Origin: Geoglobus acetivorans | Lineage (GTDB): Archaea; Halobacteriota; Archaeoglobi; Archaeoglobales; Archaeoglobaceae | DNA: 64,000 bases | Reading direction: 5' to 3' | Assembly (NCBI RefSeq): GCF_039641995.1 | Contig: NZ_CP087714.1 | Location: forward strand, 124,001 to 188,000 | Shown: piece after piece, positions 43,622 through 52,007 of the stretch | Layout: every line of letters starts with the position of its first letter | Numbering within the stretch: the stretch's first letter is position 1 | Position numbers and translations under genes: made by a program | Notes under the pieces: generated by a model | Told to the model about the DNA's origin: nothing | Databases searched by the model: none | The model's input: only the letters and a program-made list of their open reading frames with translations

Positions 43622-43995
43622 CTTAACACCCCTTAACCTCTGGAAACCTGACGCTATTAATAAACTTTTTGTGCTTCCAGTGTACAGTTCCGGAGGTTTC
43701 TTCAGGCCGTACCATAAAACCTCCGATGACAGTATGCAGGATGACGAAACAGCATTCCCGTGCAGCCCTGACCAGTAGCCCGCATAACCAACGGGATGAA
43801 AAACATTACACCAGAAACAGAAACCATATCGTTTCTGCACCTGTAAAAAAGAACCTCACATCCCAAATACCCATCATGAACCATCCCCTCCCCAGGTAAA
43901 CCGTTCTGAAACATCTCCTCCCCATTCCACACCTCGTTTTCACCCCCAAGACCTATTGCCTCTGAGCACATACTAATGCTCAGAGGTGATGTGAG
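43622..43995. promoter_or_regulatory. Structured intergenic region between rps3ae and the Met-rich operon
   Basis: This 374-nt gap has no convincing gene. It holds several repeats: an inverted repeat CGGAGGTTT/AAACCTCCG (43691-43699 with 43717-43725); two direct copies of CATCyCCTCCCC exactly 30 bp apart (43882-43893 and 43912-43923); and a 10-bp hairpin CCTCTGAGCA/TGCTCAGAGG (43959-43968 with 43977-43986) reaching the ribosome binding site of the next gene. The plus strand is C-rich from about 43850 to 43950. A minus-strand frame (43702-43971) has no recognisable protein character. Confidence 0.6.
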
Positions 43996-44505
43996 ATGAA
44001 GAAGAGTGGTTTGATAGCGGGTGTGGTTGTAGGCCTGATGGCCCTTGCGGTGTATACAGCTTCAGCCCACATGGGTGGGTTTGGATATGGATTTGGCATG
44101 CCGGGCATGATGGGACCCATGATGGGTTACGGCTATGGATATCCCATGATGGGCGGGTATGACGGAGATGAGGGATACGTCCCTTACGCCTACGGAAACC
44201 AGGGACAGGCTGAGCTGGTCGATGTCAGTGGAAAGGTGTCGACCGTATACCCCATGGGAGTGGTGCTGGACAGTGGAAAGTACGTGACGATGCCATGGTG
44301 GTTTGCAGCCAATCTTGGAATAAAGCAGGGAGATGAGGTCAAGGTTAAGGGCCTGGAATACGGGAACTCGATAATTCCTGTGTACATCGAGGTTAATGGT
44401 CAGAGCCTTGGAGATGAGAACTCGAACATTCCAGTATGGATGCAGGGAGTTCAGGGCTTCTCACCTGGATACGGCTACGCCCACTGCCCCATGATGGGGT
44501 GGTAG
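43996..44505 (+). CDS. Secreted Met/Gly/Tyr-rich protein of unknown function
   Basis: 169 residues. A signal peptide (MKKSGLIAGVVVGLMALAVY, then TASA) is followed by a low-complexity stretch of Met, Gly, Tyr and Phe (about residues 25-60, with MGGFGYGFGMPGMMGPMMGY). A beta-rich domain of about 75 residues follows (VDVSGKVSTVYPMGVVLDSG onwards), and the C-terminus ends HCPMMGW. Met-rich motifs with His and Cys are used by periplasmic copper or silver chaperones, so metal binding is inferred. The ribosome binding site AGAGGTGATG is partly inside the hairpin at 43959-43986. Followed 34 nt on by a related gene. Confidence 0.75.
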   Translation: MKKSGLIAGVVVGLMALAVYTASAHMGGFGYGFGMPGMMGPMMGYGYGYPMMGGYDGDEGYVPYAYGNQGQAELVDVSGKVSTVYPMGVVLDSGKYVTMPWWFAANLGIKQGDEVKVKGLEYGNSIIPVYIEVNGQSLGDENSNIPVWMQGVQGFSPGYGYAHCPMMGW

Positions 44506-44539
44506 TATTTCTCAAATTTTTAACGGAGGTGGATGTGAA

Positions 44540-44803
44540 ATGATGGGTTACGGTGGAATGATGGGTGGCTACGGGTTCGACGGCATGGGCTATGGCTATG
44601 GCCTTGGATTCATCTGGCAGATAATCTGGCTGGTGGTGATCATAGCAGTAATTTATCTGGTGATAAATGCTCTCAGCCAGAACAGGGGCGGTTCAAGCTC
44701 TGGAGAGGAAAGCAGAGCGCTCAGAATTCTTGACGAGAGGTTTGCAAGGGGAGAGATAAGTGCTGAGGAGTACAGGAAGCTCAAAGAAGAACTTTTGAGG
44801 TAG
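44540..44803 (+). CDS. Met/Gly-rich membrane protein with C-terminal SHOCT domain
   Basis: 87 residues. The N-terminus (MMGYGGMMGGYGFDGMGYGY) repeats the Met/Gly/Tyr composition of the upstream secreted protein. One membrane helix follows (about residues 28-50, IWQIIWLVVIIAVIYLVI), and the C-terminal RALRILDERFARGEISAEEY is a SHOCT domain, a short helical hairpin often at protein C-termini. The ribosome binding site is GGAGGTG. Probably in an operon with 43996-44505; a shared metal-handling or membrane-stress role is inferred. The two start codons ATG-ATG at 44540 and 44543 are equivalent. Confidence 0.8.
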   Translation: MMGYGGMMGGYGFDGMGYGYGLGFIWQIIWLVVIIAVIYLVINALSQNRGGSSSGEESRALRILDERFARGEISAEEYRKLKEELLR

Positions 44804-44943
44804 CCTCATACCAACAGGGGTTTTCCTCGCCCTCTTAATGCTATTTATCAGAGTTAAATACATCTCAATCGATTTCTCCTTGCGTAATGTGATTGTGTCG
44901 CTTGAACAAAACCTTTTTCTGTATTCCATTCAAATAAAAAATC

Positions 44944-45714
44944 ATGAAAATCGCTGTACACGGCGCAGCAGGGAGAATGGGAAAACTTGTGATAAAGAAC
45001 GCAGTTGAAGAGGGCTTTGAGGTTGTTCAGGCTTTTGACGTATCAAGGATAGGGGAAGATGCTGGAGAAGTTGCCGGGATTGGAAATATTGGCGTTCCTG
45101 TTTCAGATAATGTGGAAGAGCTTTCATGCGACGTCGTGATTGACTTCTCGGTCCCATCTGCGACCATGAAACTGCTCGAGGTGTGTGCTGAGAAGGGCGT
45201 AAAGGCAGTTGTAGGGACAACCGGTTTGAGTGAGGAGCAGAAGAAGAGAATCGAAGTAATTGCCAGTAAAATTCCTGTTGTTCTCTCGCCTAACTTCAGC
45301 GTTGGCGTGAACATATTCTGGAAGGCACTGGAGATGCTGGCTGAGAAGCTTTCCGACTATGACATGGAAATCTTTGAGATCCACCACCGTTTTAAGAGAG
45401 ATGCACCAAGCGGGACTGCGCTGAGAGCAGGAGAGATTTTAAGAGAAGCATCGGGCAAAAACCTGAGGTTTGTGTTCGGCAGAGAGGGTGAGAGCCTCAG
45501 GAGTGATGAAGAGATCGGCGTGTTTGCAGTCAGAGGCGGAGATGTGGTTGGGGAGCACACGGTATTTTTCATAGGATTCGGGGAGAGAATCGAGCTGACT
45601 CACAGGGCCTGGAACAGAGAAGCGTTTTCGAGAGGGGCCGTGAAGGCTGCAGGCTGGATTGCGGGTGTTGATGAGCCGGGCCTTTACTCCATGAAGGACG
45701 TTCTTGGCATTTAA
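44944..45714 (+). CDS. dapB: 4-hydroxy-tetrahydrodipicolinate reductase
   Basis: 256 residues. MKIAVHGAAGRMGKLVIKNA is the N-terminal dinucleotide loop. DFSVPSATMKLLE, VVGTTGLSEEQ, SPNFSVGVNIFWK and EIHHRFKRDAPSGTAL follow, including the catalytic HHxxKxDAPSGTA-type motif. It reduces the DapA product with NAD(P)H in lysine synthesis. No other lysine gene is adjacent, and it is 48 nt from fumA. Confidence 0.94.
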   Translation: MKIAVHGAAGRMGKLVIKNAVEEGFEVVQAFDVSRIGEDAGEVAGIGNIGVPVSDNVEELSCDVVIDFSVPSATMKLLEVCAEKGVKAVVGTTGLSEEQKKRIEVIASKIPVVLSPNFSVGVNIFWKALEMLAEKLSDYDMEIFEIHHRFKRDAPSGTALRAGEILREASGKNLRFVFGREGESLRSDEEIGVFAVRGGDVVGEHTVFFIGFGERIELTHRAWNREAFSRGAVKAAGWIAGVDEPGLYSMKDVLGI

Positions 45715-45762
45715 TTTCGAAGCCTTTATCTTTTTTCCCGCCAACCTTTCGGGGGGATGGTC

Positions 45763-46584
45763 ATGGTATCCTTTGAAGAGGTTGCTGAGACTGTTGTTGA
45801 GCTTTTCAGGAAGGCCGAAACCGAGCTGCCCGAAGATGTTATTCAGGCTTTGAAAAATGCATACGAGCAGGAAGACAATGAGGTGGCGAGGAATACGATT
45901 GGAGCAATTCTGAGGAACATAGAGGCCGCAAGGGGTTTGAAGGTGCCCATGTGCCAGGACACCGGCCTTCCAATAATATTCGCTGAGATTGGGAGGGACT
46001 TCAGCCTGGACTTCAATCTGAGAGATGCGATAATTGAGGGTGTAAGAAGAGCTACAAAAGAGGTTCCACTCAGACCGAATGCCGTTCATCCGCTCACGAG
46101 AGAGAATCCGGGAACAAACATCGGCCCTCATGTGCCTCTGATAACGGTGGATGTTGTGGAGGGAGATACTCTCAAACTCACGGTAATGCCCAAGGGTGCC
46201 GGAAGTGAGAACGTCTCCGCCCTGAAGATGCTCCTTCCCAGTCAGGTCGGTAACGTGGAGAGGTTCATAATCGAGGTTGTGAAGAACGCTGGGGGAAAAC
46301 CCTGCCCGCCCATAATTGTCGGAGTAGGGATTGGCACCACCTTTGATGGGGCAGCAAAACTTGCCAAAAAAGCTCTTCTCAGAAACGTTACCAGCATGGA
46401 CGAATTTGAGAGGGGGTTGCTGGAGAAAATAAACAGCCTCGGTATCGGTCCGGGTGGACTTGGTGGAAAAACAACCGCTCTGGCAGTGCTGGTTGAAACC
46501 GGGTACTGCCACACCGCATCTTTACCGGTAGCGGTAAACATCCAGTGCTGGGCAAACAGAAGAGCTTCAGCTGTACTGAGGTGA
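45763..46584 (+). CDS. Fumarate hydratase class I, alpha subunit
   Basis: 273 residues from ATG 45763; ATG 45757 is equally open but lies within the GGGGGGATGG that looks like the ribosome binding site. [16 protein letters not shown] carries a cluster Cys; further Cys lie in [20 protein letters not shown] and near the C-terminus ([20 protein letters not shown]). This is the [4Fe-4S] two-subunit fumarase of archaea, converting fumarate and malate. The stop overlaps the beta-subunit start region. Confidence 0.93.
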   Translation: MVSFEEVAETVVELFRKAETELPEDVIQALKNAYEQEDNEVARNTIGAILRNIEAARGLKVPMCQDTGLPIIFAEIGRDFSLDFNLRDAIIEGVRRATKEVPLRPNAVHPLTRENPGTNIGPHVPLITVDVVEGDTLKLTVMPKGAGSENVSALKMLLPSQVGNVERFIIEVVKNAGGKPCPPIIVGVGIGTTFDGAAKLAKKALLRNVTSMDEFERGLLEKINSLGIGPGGLGGKTTALAVLVETGYCHTASLPVAVNIQCWANRRASAVLR

Positions 46585-46589
46585 TGGTG

Positions 46590-47180
46590 ATGGCGGAACA
46601 CTGGTTAAAGACTCCGATTGGTAAGAACGAGATTCTGAATCTGAAAGTCGGTGACGTGGTTTACATAACCGGCACAATGATTACAGCAAGAGATGAGGCC
46701 CATGTCAGAATGCTGGAGTACTTTGATGAGGGGAGGGAGCTGCCATTCAGGATTGAAGACGTGGTAATCTATCACTGTGGTCCCATAATTGTAGAGGATG
46801 GTGGAAAATACAGGACGATCTCCGCCGGCCCAACCACCTCTGCCAGAATGAATCCTCTGACACCAAGGGTTCTTGAGAAGGTTGACAGAATGGTTATTGT
46901 CGGCAAGGGTGGCATGAACGAGGATGTTGTAAACGCTCTGAAGGGCAAGGGAGTGTATCTTGCGTACACCGGAGGGGCAGGGGCGCTTGCAGCACAGACC
47001 GTAAAAACAGTCAGGGACGTTTACTGGAAGGATCTTGGGATGCCTGAAGCCGCCTGGGTTTTTGAGGTGGAGAATTTTGGACCATGCATAGTTGGAATAG
47101 ACTCCAGGGGTAACAGTCTTTACAAGGAGGTGGAAAAAAAGGTTGAAGAAAATTTCAGGAAAATCCTTTCTCAGCCATAA
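46590..47180 (+). CDS. Fumarate hydratase class I, beta subunit
   Basis: 196 residues from the ATG at 46590, chosen because GAGGTGAT ends 4 nt before it; ATG 46584 overlaps the alpha stop. [57 protein letters not shown] and VGKGGM are the C-terminal half of class I fumarases. It joins the alpha subunit to form the active dimer. Confidence 0.93.
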   Translation: MAEHWLKTPIGKNEILNLKVGDVVYITGTMITARDEAHVRMLEYFDEGRELPFRIEDVVIYHCGPIIVEDGGKYRTISAGPTTSARMNPLTPRVLEKVDRMVIVGKGGMNEDVVNALKGKGVYLAYTGGAGALAAQTVKTVRDVYWKDLGMPEAAWVFEVENFGPCIVGIDSRGNSLYKEVEKKVEENFRKILSQP

Positions 47181-47194
47181 CTTCATCAACTATT

Positions 47195-47968
47195 TTATTG
47201 AACTGGGCATCCTCTGCATTGTCCCAGGAGGTACGTGAACAGGTACTCGCACCATGTTATGAATCTCTTGTCCTCAGAAACATAGAACCTGTCAACCCTG
47301 TCATTTAACTGCAGAATCGCAAACTCACCATCGATAACTCCAAGCTGTATCGGAGTGTCGAAAACCTTCACGTGTACCTTGCGTTTTACCAGTTCGTATT
47401 CGTCTTTTGTGAGGTCCATATCCTGGAGAACTTTTCTGAAAGTGGAACCTCTACCATAGAGGGTTTCGCGGTTTGAGATGACTCTTTCTTCCACACCCTG
47501 CAGGTTTTTCTCCACCATTAGTTTGTAAACGTCGTAGCTTATGACCTTGTCAACATAAAGGCCGTACTCCTTCGCTTCAGCAATTCTTTCAACACCGAGC
47601 TTCAGCGCACTTTCAATGTCCATTACCTCCGCTCTTCTCAGATTGTGTATTCCCGCCAGGAACCCTGGTGGAAGAAGCTCAACAAACTCTGGAACACCGT
47701 TAATGTCGTCTTTGAATTCATATACTGCCTTTATAACGTCAATAACTTTCAGAAATGCCAGTCCCGCTCCGGTAAGACAGTATTTCTCGCCCTCCCTTCT
47801 CACAAGACCCTCGTCTTCAAAAATTGTGAGGGTTCTTGATAGTGTGGAAGGAGCGTAGCCGTTAATATTGAGAATCTCTCTGAAACTGCAGGGTTTATCC
47901 ATCAAACTTTCAAGAATTCGAACCTTATCCTCCTTTACGAGTTCCTTAGATATACTATCAAATCCCAT
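47195..47968 (-). CDS. FilR1-like (DUF1724) winged-helix regulator
   Basis: 257 residues from the ATG at 47968; the open frame extends 42 codons further upstream, into nth, but without family character. The first 80 residues are a winged HTH (LESLMDKPCSFREILNINGY and LSRTLTIFEDEGLVRREGEK). The rest matches the effector domain known from the methanogen regulator FilR1: VISYDVYKLMVEKNLQGVEE, then LGVIDGEFAILQLNDRVDRF. It ends with a CRGCPVQ tail, unusual and possibly redox-active. The ligand is unknown. It follows nth by 7 nt. Confidence 0.8.
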   Translation of the reverse strand: MGFDSISKELVKEDKVRILESLMDKPCSFREILNINGYAPSTLSRTLTIFEDEGLVRREGEKYCLTGAGLAFLKVIDVIKAVYEFKDDINGVPEFVELLPPGFLAGIHNLRRAEVMDIESALKLGVERIAEAKEYGLYVDKVISYDVYKLMVEKNLQGVEERVISNRETLYGRGSTFRKVLQDMDLTKDEYELVKRKVHVKVFDTPIQLGVIDGEFAILQLNDRVDRFYVSEDKRFITWCEYLFTYLLGQCRGCPVQ

Positions 47969-47975
47969 GTTATAT

Positions 47976-48626
47976 TCAATCGGCTCTCGGAGATATATTT
48001 TTCTCTTTTCGATAATATCTGCAGTGAATGGAAATCCTGCACTCATCGCACAGGGGCCTGAGAGGTTTGCATACCGTCTGACCGTAACCCACAAATGCCC
48101 TGTTCACTTTTCTCCAGAGCTTTTCAGGAATCCTCTTCTTAAGCTCGATTTCTGTTTCCTCGGGGGTTTTTGTTTCAACAATGCCGATTCTGTTGGCAAT
48201 TCTGTGGACATGTGTGTCGACGGCTATGGTTTCGACGCCGAAGACCTCAGAAAGGACGATATTTGCAACCTTTCTCCCAACACCAGGGAGCTTCAGGAGA
48301 CCTTCAAGTGTTGAGGGTATCTCTTTTCCGTCAAGCTCTTCAGCAAGCTTTTTCAGAATTTTGGCCTTGTTTCTGTAAAACCCAACACCTTTCAGGAGGT
48401 CTTCGAGTTCACGGATTTCCATGTTTTTCAGGTCTGAAAAATCACTCACCCTCTGAAACAGCCTGTCTGCAACACTCACGGTCTGTTCGTCTCTTGTTCT
48501 TGTGGAGAGTATTGCGGAAATAAGCACTTTAAATGGGTCGGATGTCCTCTCTTTCAGCGTGTAAACCGGTGCATTTCGCCTCTTTGCCTCGTCTTCCATA
48601 ACGTCGAGAATTCTATCAATGCTCAT
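47976..48626 (-). CDS. nth: Endonuclease III
   Basis: 216 residues. LLKLPGVGRKVANIVLSEVF is the helix-hairpin-helix, VDTHVHRIANRIGI holds the catalytic Asp, and the C-terminus has the C-x6-C-x2-C-x5-C [4Fe-4S] cluster (CKPLRPLCDECRISIHC). It removes oxidised pyrimidines from DNA and nicks the abasic site. Overlaps the HAD gene by 11 nt and precedes the FilR1-like regulator. Confidence 0.93.
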   Translation of the reverse strand: MSIDRILDVMEDEAKRRNAPVYTLKERTSDPFKVLISAILSTRTRDEQTVSVADRLFQRVSDFSDLKNMEIRELEDLLKGVGFYRNKAKILKKLAEELDGKEIPSTLEGLLKLPGVGRKVANIVLSEVFGVETIAVDTHVHRIANRIGIVETKTPEETEIELKKRIPEKLWRKVNRAFVGYGQTVCKPLRPLCDECRISIHCRYYRKEKNISPRAD

Positions 48627-49197
48627 TGAACCTCCTCTCCAGGGTTTTCAAGAGATCTGCATGGGACCTGAATGTGAAATCTGGCGTGAACCGGAACCTT
48701 TCTGCAAGGTCACTATTTCGCCCGTTTTCAAAGAACCAGAATTCAATACCGGCGTTTCTGGCAGTGAGATAGTCATATATGTAATCTCCAACCATGGCCG
48801 TCTCACTTTTGTCCACCCCAACATCTTCCATGGCGTAAATCACGGGCAGGGGAGAGGGTTTGATGTCATCCTCTCTCGTAAACACAAAATCGAATTCGAG
48901 CCCGTGCCTTTCGAGATTTACCCTCACACTTTTCATTGAGTTTCTTGTGTACAGGGCGGTGTAAACACCTCTCCTGTCAAGATACTCAAGAAGATCTTTC
49001 ACACCGGGATAAAGCCTTGATTTTTTTGCACACTCAAGTTCATAGCTTTCCAGAACCTTCAGCATTTCCCTGCCTTTTTCACTTCTGATGATCTCCTCAA
49101 GAATGGGTCCATTTATTCCGAGAACGCTTTTTATTCTGTCAACCGGAATGTTGAATTCCACCAAGGTACCGTCAAGGTCGAAGATTATCAGCTTCAC
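48616..49197 (-). CDS. HAD-superfamily phosphatase
   Basis: 193 residues from a GTG. Motif I is IIFDLDGTLVEF (nucleophile Asp8), motif II lies near YTRNSMK, and motif III/IV is GDYIYDYLTARNAG. The cap domain between residues 15 and 75 suggests phosphoglycolate phosphatase or a similar small-molecule phosphatase. TTTTTAAT upstream is a probable TATA element. Genes nth and FilR1-like follow on the same strand. Confidence 0.85.
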   Translation of the reverse strand: MKLIIFDLDGTLVEFNIPVDRIKSVLGINGPILEEIIRSEKGREMLKVLESYELECAKKSRLYPGVKDLLEYLDRRGVYTALYTRNSMKSVRVNLERHGLEFDFVFTREDDIKPSPLPVIYAMEDVGVDKSETAMVGDYIYDYLTARNAGIEFWFFENGRNSDLAERFRFTPDFTFRSHADLLKTLERRFNEH

Positions 49198-49224
49198 AGC
49201 AAAAAGAGATTTTGTGTTGGAGTA

Positions 49225-50196
49225 TTAAAAAGCTATGTCGAGGGGATAGTGACAGGCAAAGCCATGTTTTCCTTCGGTAATCTCCGGTTCCTCCTTTCTG
49301 CATTTGTCCTTCGCAAACGGGCAGCGTGGATGGAACCTGCAGCCCTTGGGTATGTCTATCGGGTTGGCAATGTCGCCCTTTATGTCCACTCTATCCCTTC
49401 GCCTGACGAAGCTTGGGACTGATGACAGCAGAGCAGCCGTGTATGGGTGCCTCGGGTTGTGGATGACCTCGTCAATATCCCCGATCTCGACGATCTTGCC
49501 CAGATACATCACTGCAATCCTGTCGCTTACGATCTTGCCTACTGATATATCGTGAGTGATGAACAGCATGCTCAGGTCGTAGTCTCTCTTGAACTCCATC
49601 AGAAGCTGAAGGATTGACGCTCTCAGACTGACGTCAATCATGGAAACTGCTTCATCAGCAACAACAAACTCAGGTTTCAGAATCATCGCTCTCGCAATCA
49701 CGACTCGCTGCCTCTGCCCACCTGAAAGCTGGTGCGGCATTCTGCTGTAAAATTCTTCTCCTGGAAGTCCAACCCTGTCCAGCATCTTCATGGCAATTTC
49801 TACTGCCTCATTTTTCTCTGCCAGTCCATGAATGAGCAGAGGGTCAATGAGGTGATCCCCTATCCTCATTCTTGGATTGAGGGATGCATAGGGATCCTGG
49901 AATATCATCTGGATTTTTCTCCTTATTGCCCTGTACTCTCCGCCTTTCAGCAGGGTAATATCTTTTCCGGCGTAGAATATGCTGCCTTCTGTCGGGTTTT
50001 CAAGCCCGACAATCATTCTCCCGGTTGTCGTTTTACCGCAACCACTTTCACCAACAAGCGAAAGGACTTCTCCTTTCCCCATGCTGAAGGATATCCCATC
50101 AACTGCCCTGATGTACTCTCTCTTCCTCGAAAGCATGGCTTCAATGGCCGATTTCTGAACCGGGTAGTATTTCTTCAGATTTTTTACTTGGATCAT
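49225..50196 (-). CDS. dppF: Oligopeptide/dipeptide ABC transporter ATP-binding protein (DppF/OppF)
   Basis: 323 residues from the ATG at 50196 (MIQVKNLKKYYPVQKSAIEA); the open frame runs 89 codons upstream across dppD but is a shadow there. Walker A is GESGCGKTT, signature LSGGQRQRV, Walker B FVVADEAVSMID, and the C-terminal oligo_HPY domain has CRFHPRCPFAKDKCRKEEPE. The start overlaps the dppD stop (ATGA). It energises peptide import with the permeases DppB and DppC. Confidence 0.92.
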   Translation of the reverse strand: MIQVKNLKKYYPVQKSAIEAMLSRKREYIRAVDGISFSMGKGEVLSLVGESGCGKTTTGRMIVGLENPTEGSIFYAGKDITLLKGGEYRAIRRKIQMIFQDPYASLNPRMRIGDHLIDPLLIHGLAEKNEAVEIAMKMLDRVGLPGEEFYSRMPHQLSGGQRQRVVIARAMILKPEFVVADEAVSMIDVSLRASILQLLMEFKRDYDLSMLFITHDISVGKIVSDRIAVMYLGKIVEIGDIDEVIHNPRHPYTAALLSSVPSFVRRRDRVDIKGDIANPIDIPKGCRFHPRCPFAKDKCRKEEPEITEGKHGFACHYPLDIAF

Positions 50197-51144
50197 TCTC
50201 CCACCTCGTAAAGCCAGCACTTCACAACCCTGCCGTCCACAACCGTGCTGGGTGGCTCTTTCCTGCAGACCTCCTTTGCAAACCTGCATCTCGGTCTGAA
50301 CCTGCATCCTTCGGGAGGATTCGAGAGGTCGGGAGGTGAGCCGGGGAGAGGTTTGATTTCTCTGTCTATCCAGAGGTCCGGAACAGACTGAATAAGTCCT
50401 TTTGAGTAGGGATGCAGTGGCTCGTTCACGAGCTTTTCTGCACTGCCGTATTCCACGAGCCATCCGGCGTACATCACAGCAATTCTATCGCTCCTCTCAG
50501 ATGCAAGGGCGAAGTCGTGCGTTATGAGCATTATTGCCTTTCCCTCACTTTTGAGATCATCCAGCAAATCCATAATCTTTTCCTGAACTATAACGTCCAG
50601 TGCTGTTGTCGGCTCGTCGGCTATCAGGAGCTTGGGATTGAGCATCACAGCCATGGCGATCATGATTCGCTGCCTCTGCCCACCTGAAAGCTGGTGCGGA
50701 TAGTAATTTAGCCTGTTCCTGGGCAATCCGACCTTTTCAAGCATGTCTCCGGCAAGCTCTCTGGCATCGTTTCTATCCATGTCTTTGTGGGCAAGAATTG
50801 TTTCAATCATCTGGTCGCCTATTCTCTCGAGAGGATCGAGGCTGGTCATCGGGTCCTGGAACACCATCCCGATTTCCTTCCCCCTGAGGTCTCTCATCGC
50901 TTCCTCGCTGAGACTGAGTAGGTCTCTACCGTCAAATCTGACAGCACCTCCTGTTATTCTCCCGGGGGGGGGAGATCAAGCGCATTATTGAGTATGCGAG
51001 TGTCGATTTTCCACAGCCACTTTCACCAACAACAGATATGAATTCTCCGGAATCGAACGACATCGTAACCCGGTCAACTGCCTTTACGACTCCTTTTCTC
51101 GAGATGAAATGGGTCTCCAGATTTTTGATCTCTATGAGCATCAT
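50193..51144 (-). pseudogene. dppD: DppD/OppD ATP-binding protein gene split by a +1 frameshift in a C9 tract
   Basis: The 5' part (51144 to about 50960) encodes MMLIEIKNLETHFISRKG and Walker A GESGCGKST, ending in LISPP. The 3' part encodes GRITGG, MVFQDPMTSLDPLE, LSGGQRQRI, LLIADEPTTALD and the oligo_HPY tail CRFRPRCRFAKEVCRKEPP. The frames join at nine G on the plus strand (50964-50972). Removing one base restores LISPPGRITGG, the normal family sequence, over a full length of 317 codons. All other motifs are intact and the neighbours are undamaged. A sequencing error is the simplest cause; a genuine or slippage-prone frameshift cannot be excluded. Confidence 0.9.
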
Positions 51145-51998
51145 CTCTCCCTCCTCGGAGCGTAAACTTCGCTGAGACCTTCTCCAATCAGGGCGAAACC
51201 CAGTGATAGGAGCATGACCATAAGTCCGGGGAACGTGATCATCCACCAGTAACCTGCCGGCAGGTAGGGTCTTCCGGACCCCAGTTCAAATCCCCAGTCC
51301 GGTGTGGGAGCGCTGACGATAAAGCCCAGGAAGCTCAGACCCGCTTCAGTCAGAATTGCATCGGCAATATTCAGAGAGAACACGACGACAAGAGTAGGAA
51401 CTATGTTGGGCAGAATGTACTTTCTGAGAATTCTCGCATCGTTCGCCCCTATGGTTTTTGCGGCTTCAACAAACAGCCTCGTCTTCAGGCTCAACACCTG
51501 CCCCCTGATCATTCTGAAGTATGTCGGGACGTAAACCACCGAAATTGCGATTACCGCATTAATAACGCTTGGGCCGAGGACAGCTGCGATTGCAATTGCC
51601 AGAATCAGACTCGGGAAGGCATACATGGAATCCATGATCATGGAAAGAGCCCGGTCGAGCTTTCCTCCATAATATCCGGATATCAGACCGAGAGGGACAC
51701 CTATGATCATGGAAAACAAACCTGCAGTGAACACAACCATGAGGACGATCCTTGAGCCGTGAATTATTCTCGAAAAGACGTCCCTACCGAGGTTGTCAGT
51801 GCCCATAAGGTGCTTGGCACTTGGCGGCTGAAGCACATCGTTGGTCATCTGTACGGGGTCGTAGGGGGCGATCAGGTCTGCGAACACTGCCATGAACACG
51901 ATTGAGAGAACTATTGCGAGCCCCGCTATGACCATGTACCTGCCTTCGTACTTGGGTATGAATCCGAAGATCACCCTGGCGAGATTTTTTGCCTCCAT
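51141..51998 (-). CDS. dppC: Oligopeptide/dipeptide ABC transporter permease DppC
   Basis: 285 residues with an N-terminal helix, then PSAKHLMGTDNLGRDVFSRI, the conserved DppC periplasmic motif, and about five further helices. The EAA loop that contacts the ATPases is seen in EAAKTIGANDARILRKYILP. Stop overlaps the dppD start. It lies 9 nt downstream of dppB. Confidence 0.92.
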   Translation of the reverse strand: MEAKNLARVIFGFIPKYEGRYMVIAGLAIVLSIVFMAVFADLIAPYDPVQMTNDVLQPPSAKHLMGTDNLGRDVFSRIIHGSRIVLMVVFTAGLFSMIIGVPLGLISGYYGGKLDRALSMIMDSMYAFPSLILAIAIAAVLGPSVINAVIAISVVYVPTYFRMIRGQVLSLKTRLFVEAAKTIGANDARILRKYILPNIVPTLVVVFSLNIADAILTEAGLSFLGFIVSAPTPDWGFELGSGRPYLPAGYWWMITFPGLMVMLLSLGFALIGEGLSEVYAPRRER

Positions 51999-52007
51999 TT
52001 CACCACC

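Noticed and set aside
42974-43840. Possible 73-residue N-terminal extension of S3Ae
   Set aside because: The ribosomal protein family begins at MARRRQARVK and a ribosome binding site precedes that ATG.
43702-43971. 89-codon minus-strand frame between rps3ae and the Met-rich operon
   Set aside because: Composition (runs of Gly, Met, Cys) reflects the G-rich strand; repeats in the region suggest regulation rather than coding.
45439-46512. 357-codon minus-strand frame across dapB and fumA
   Set aside because: Antisense to two well-supported enzymes and without recognisable motifs.
49225-50463. Possible 89-residue N-terminal extension of DppF
   Set aside because: The extension is antisense-like sequence within dppD; the family starts at MIQVKNLKK with an ATGA overlap.
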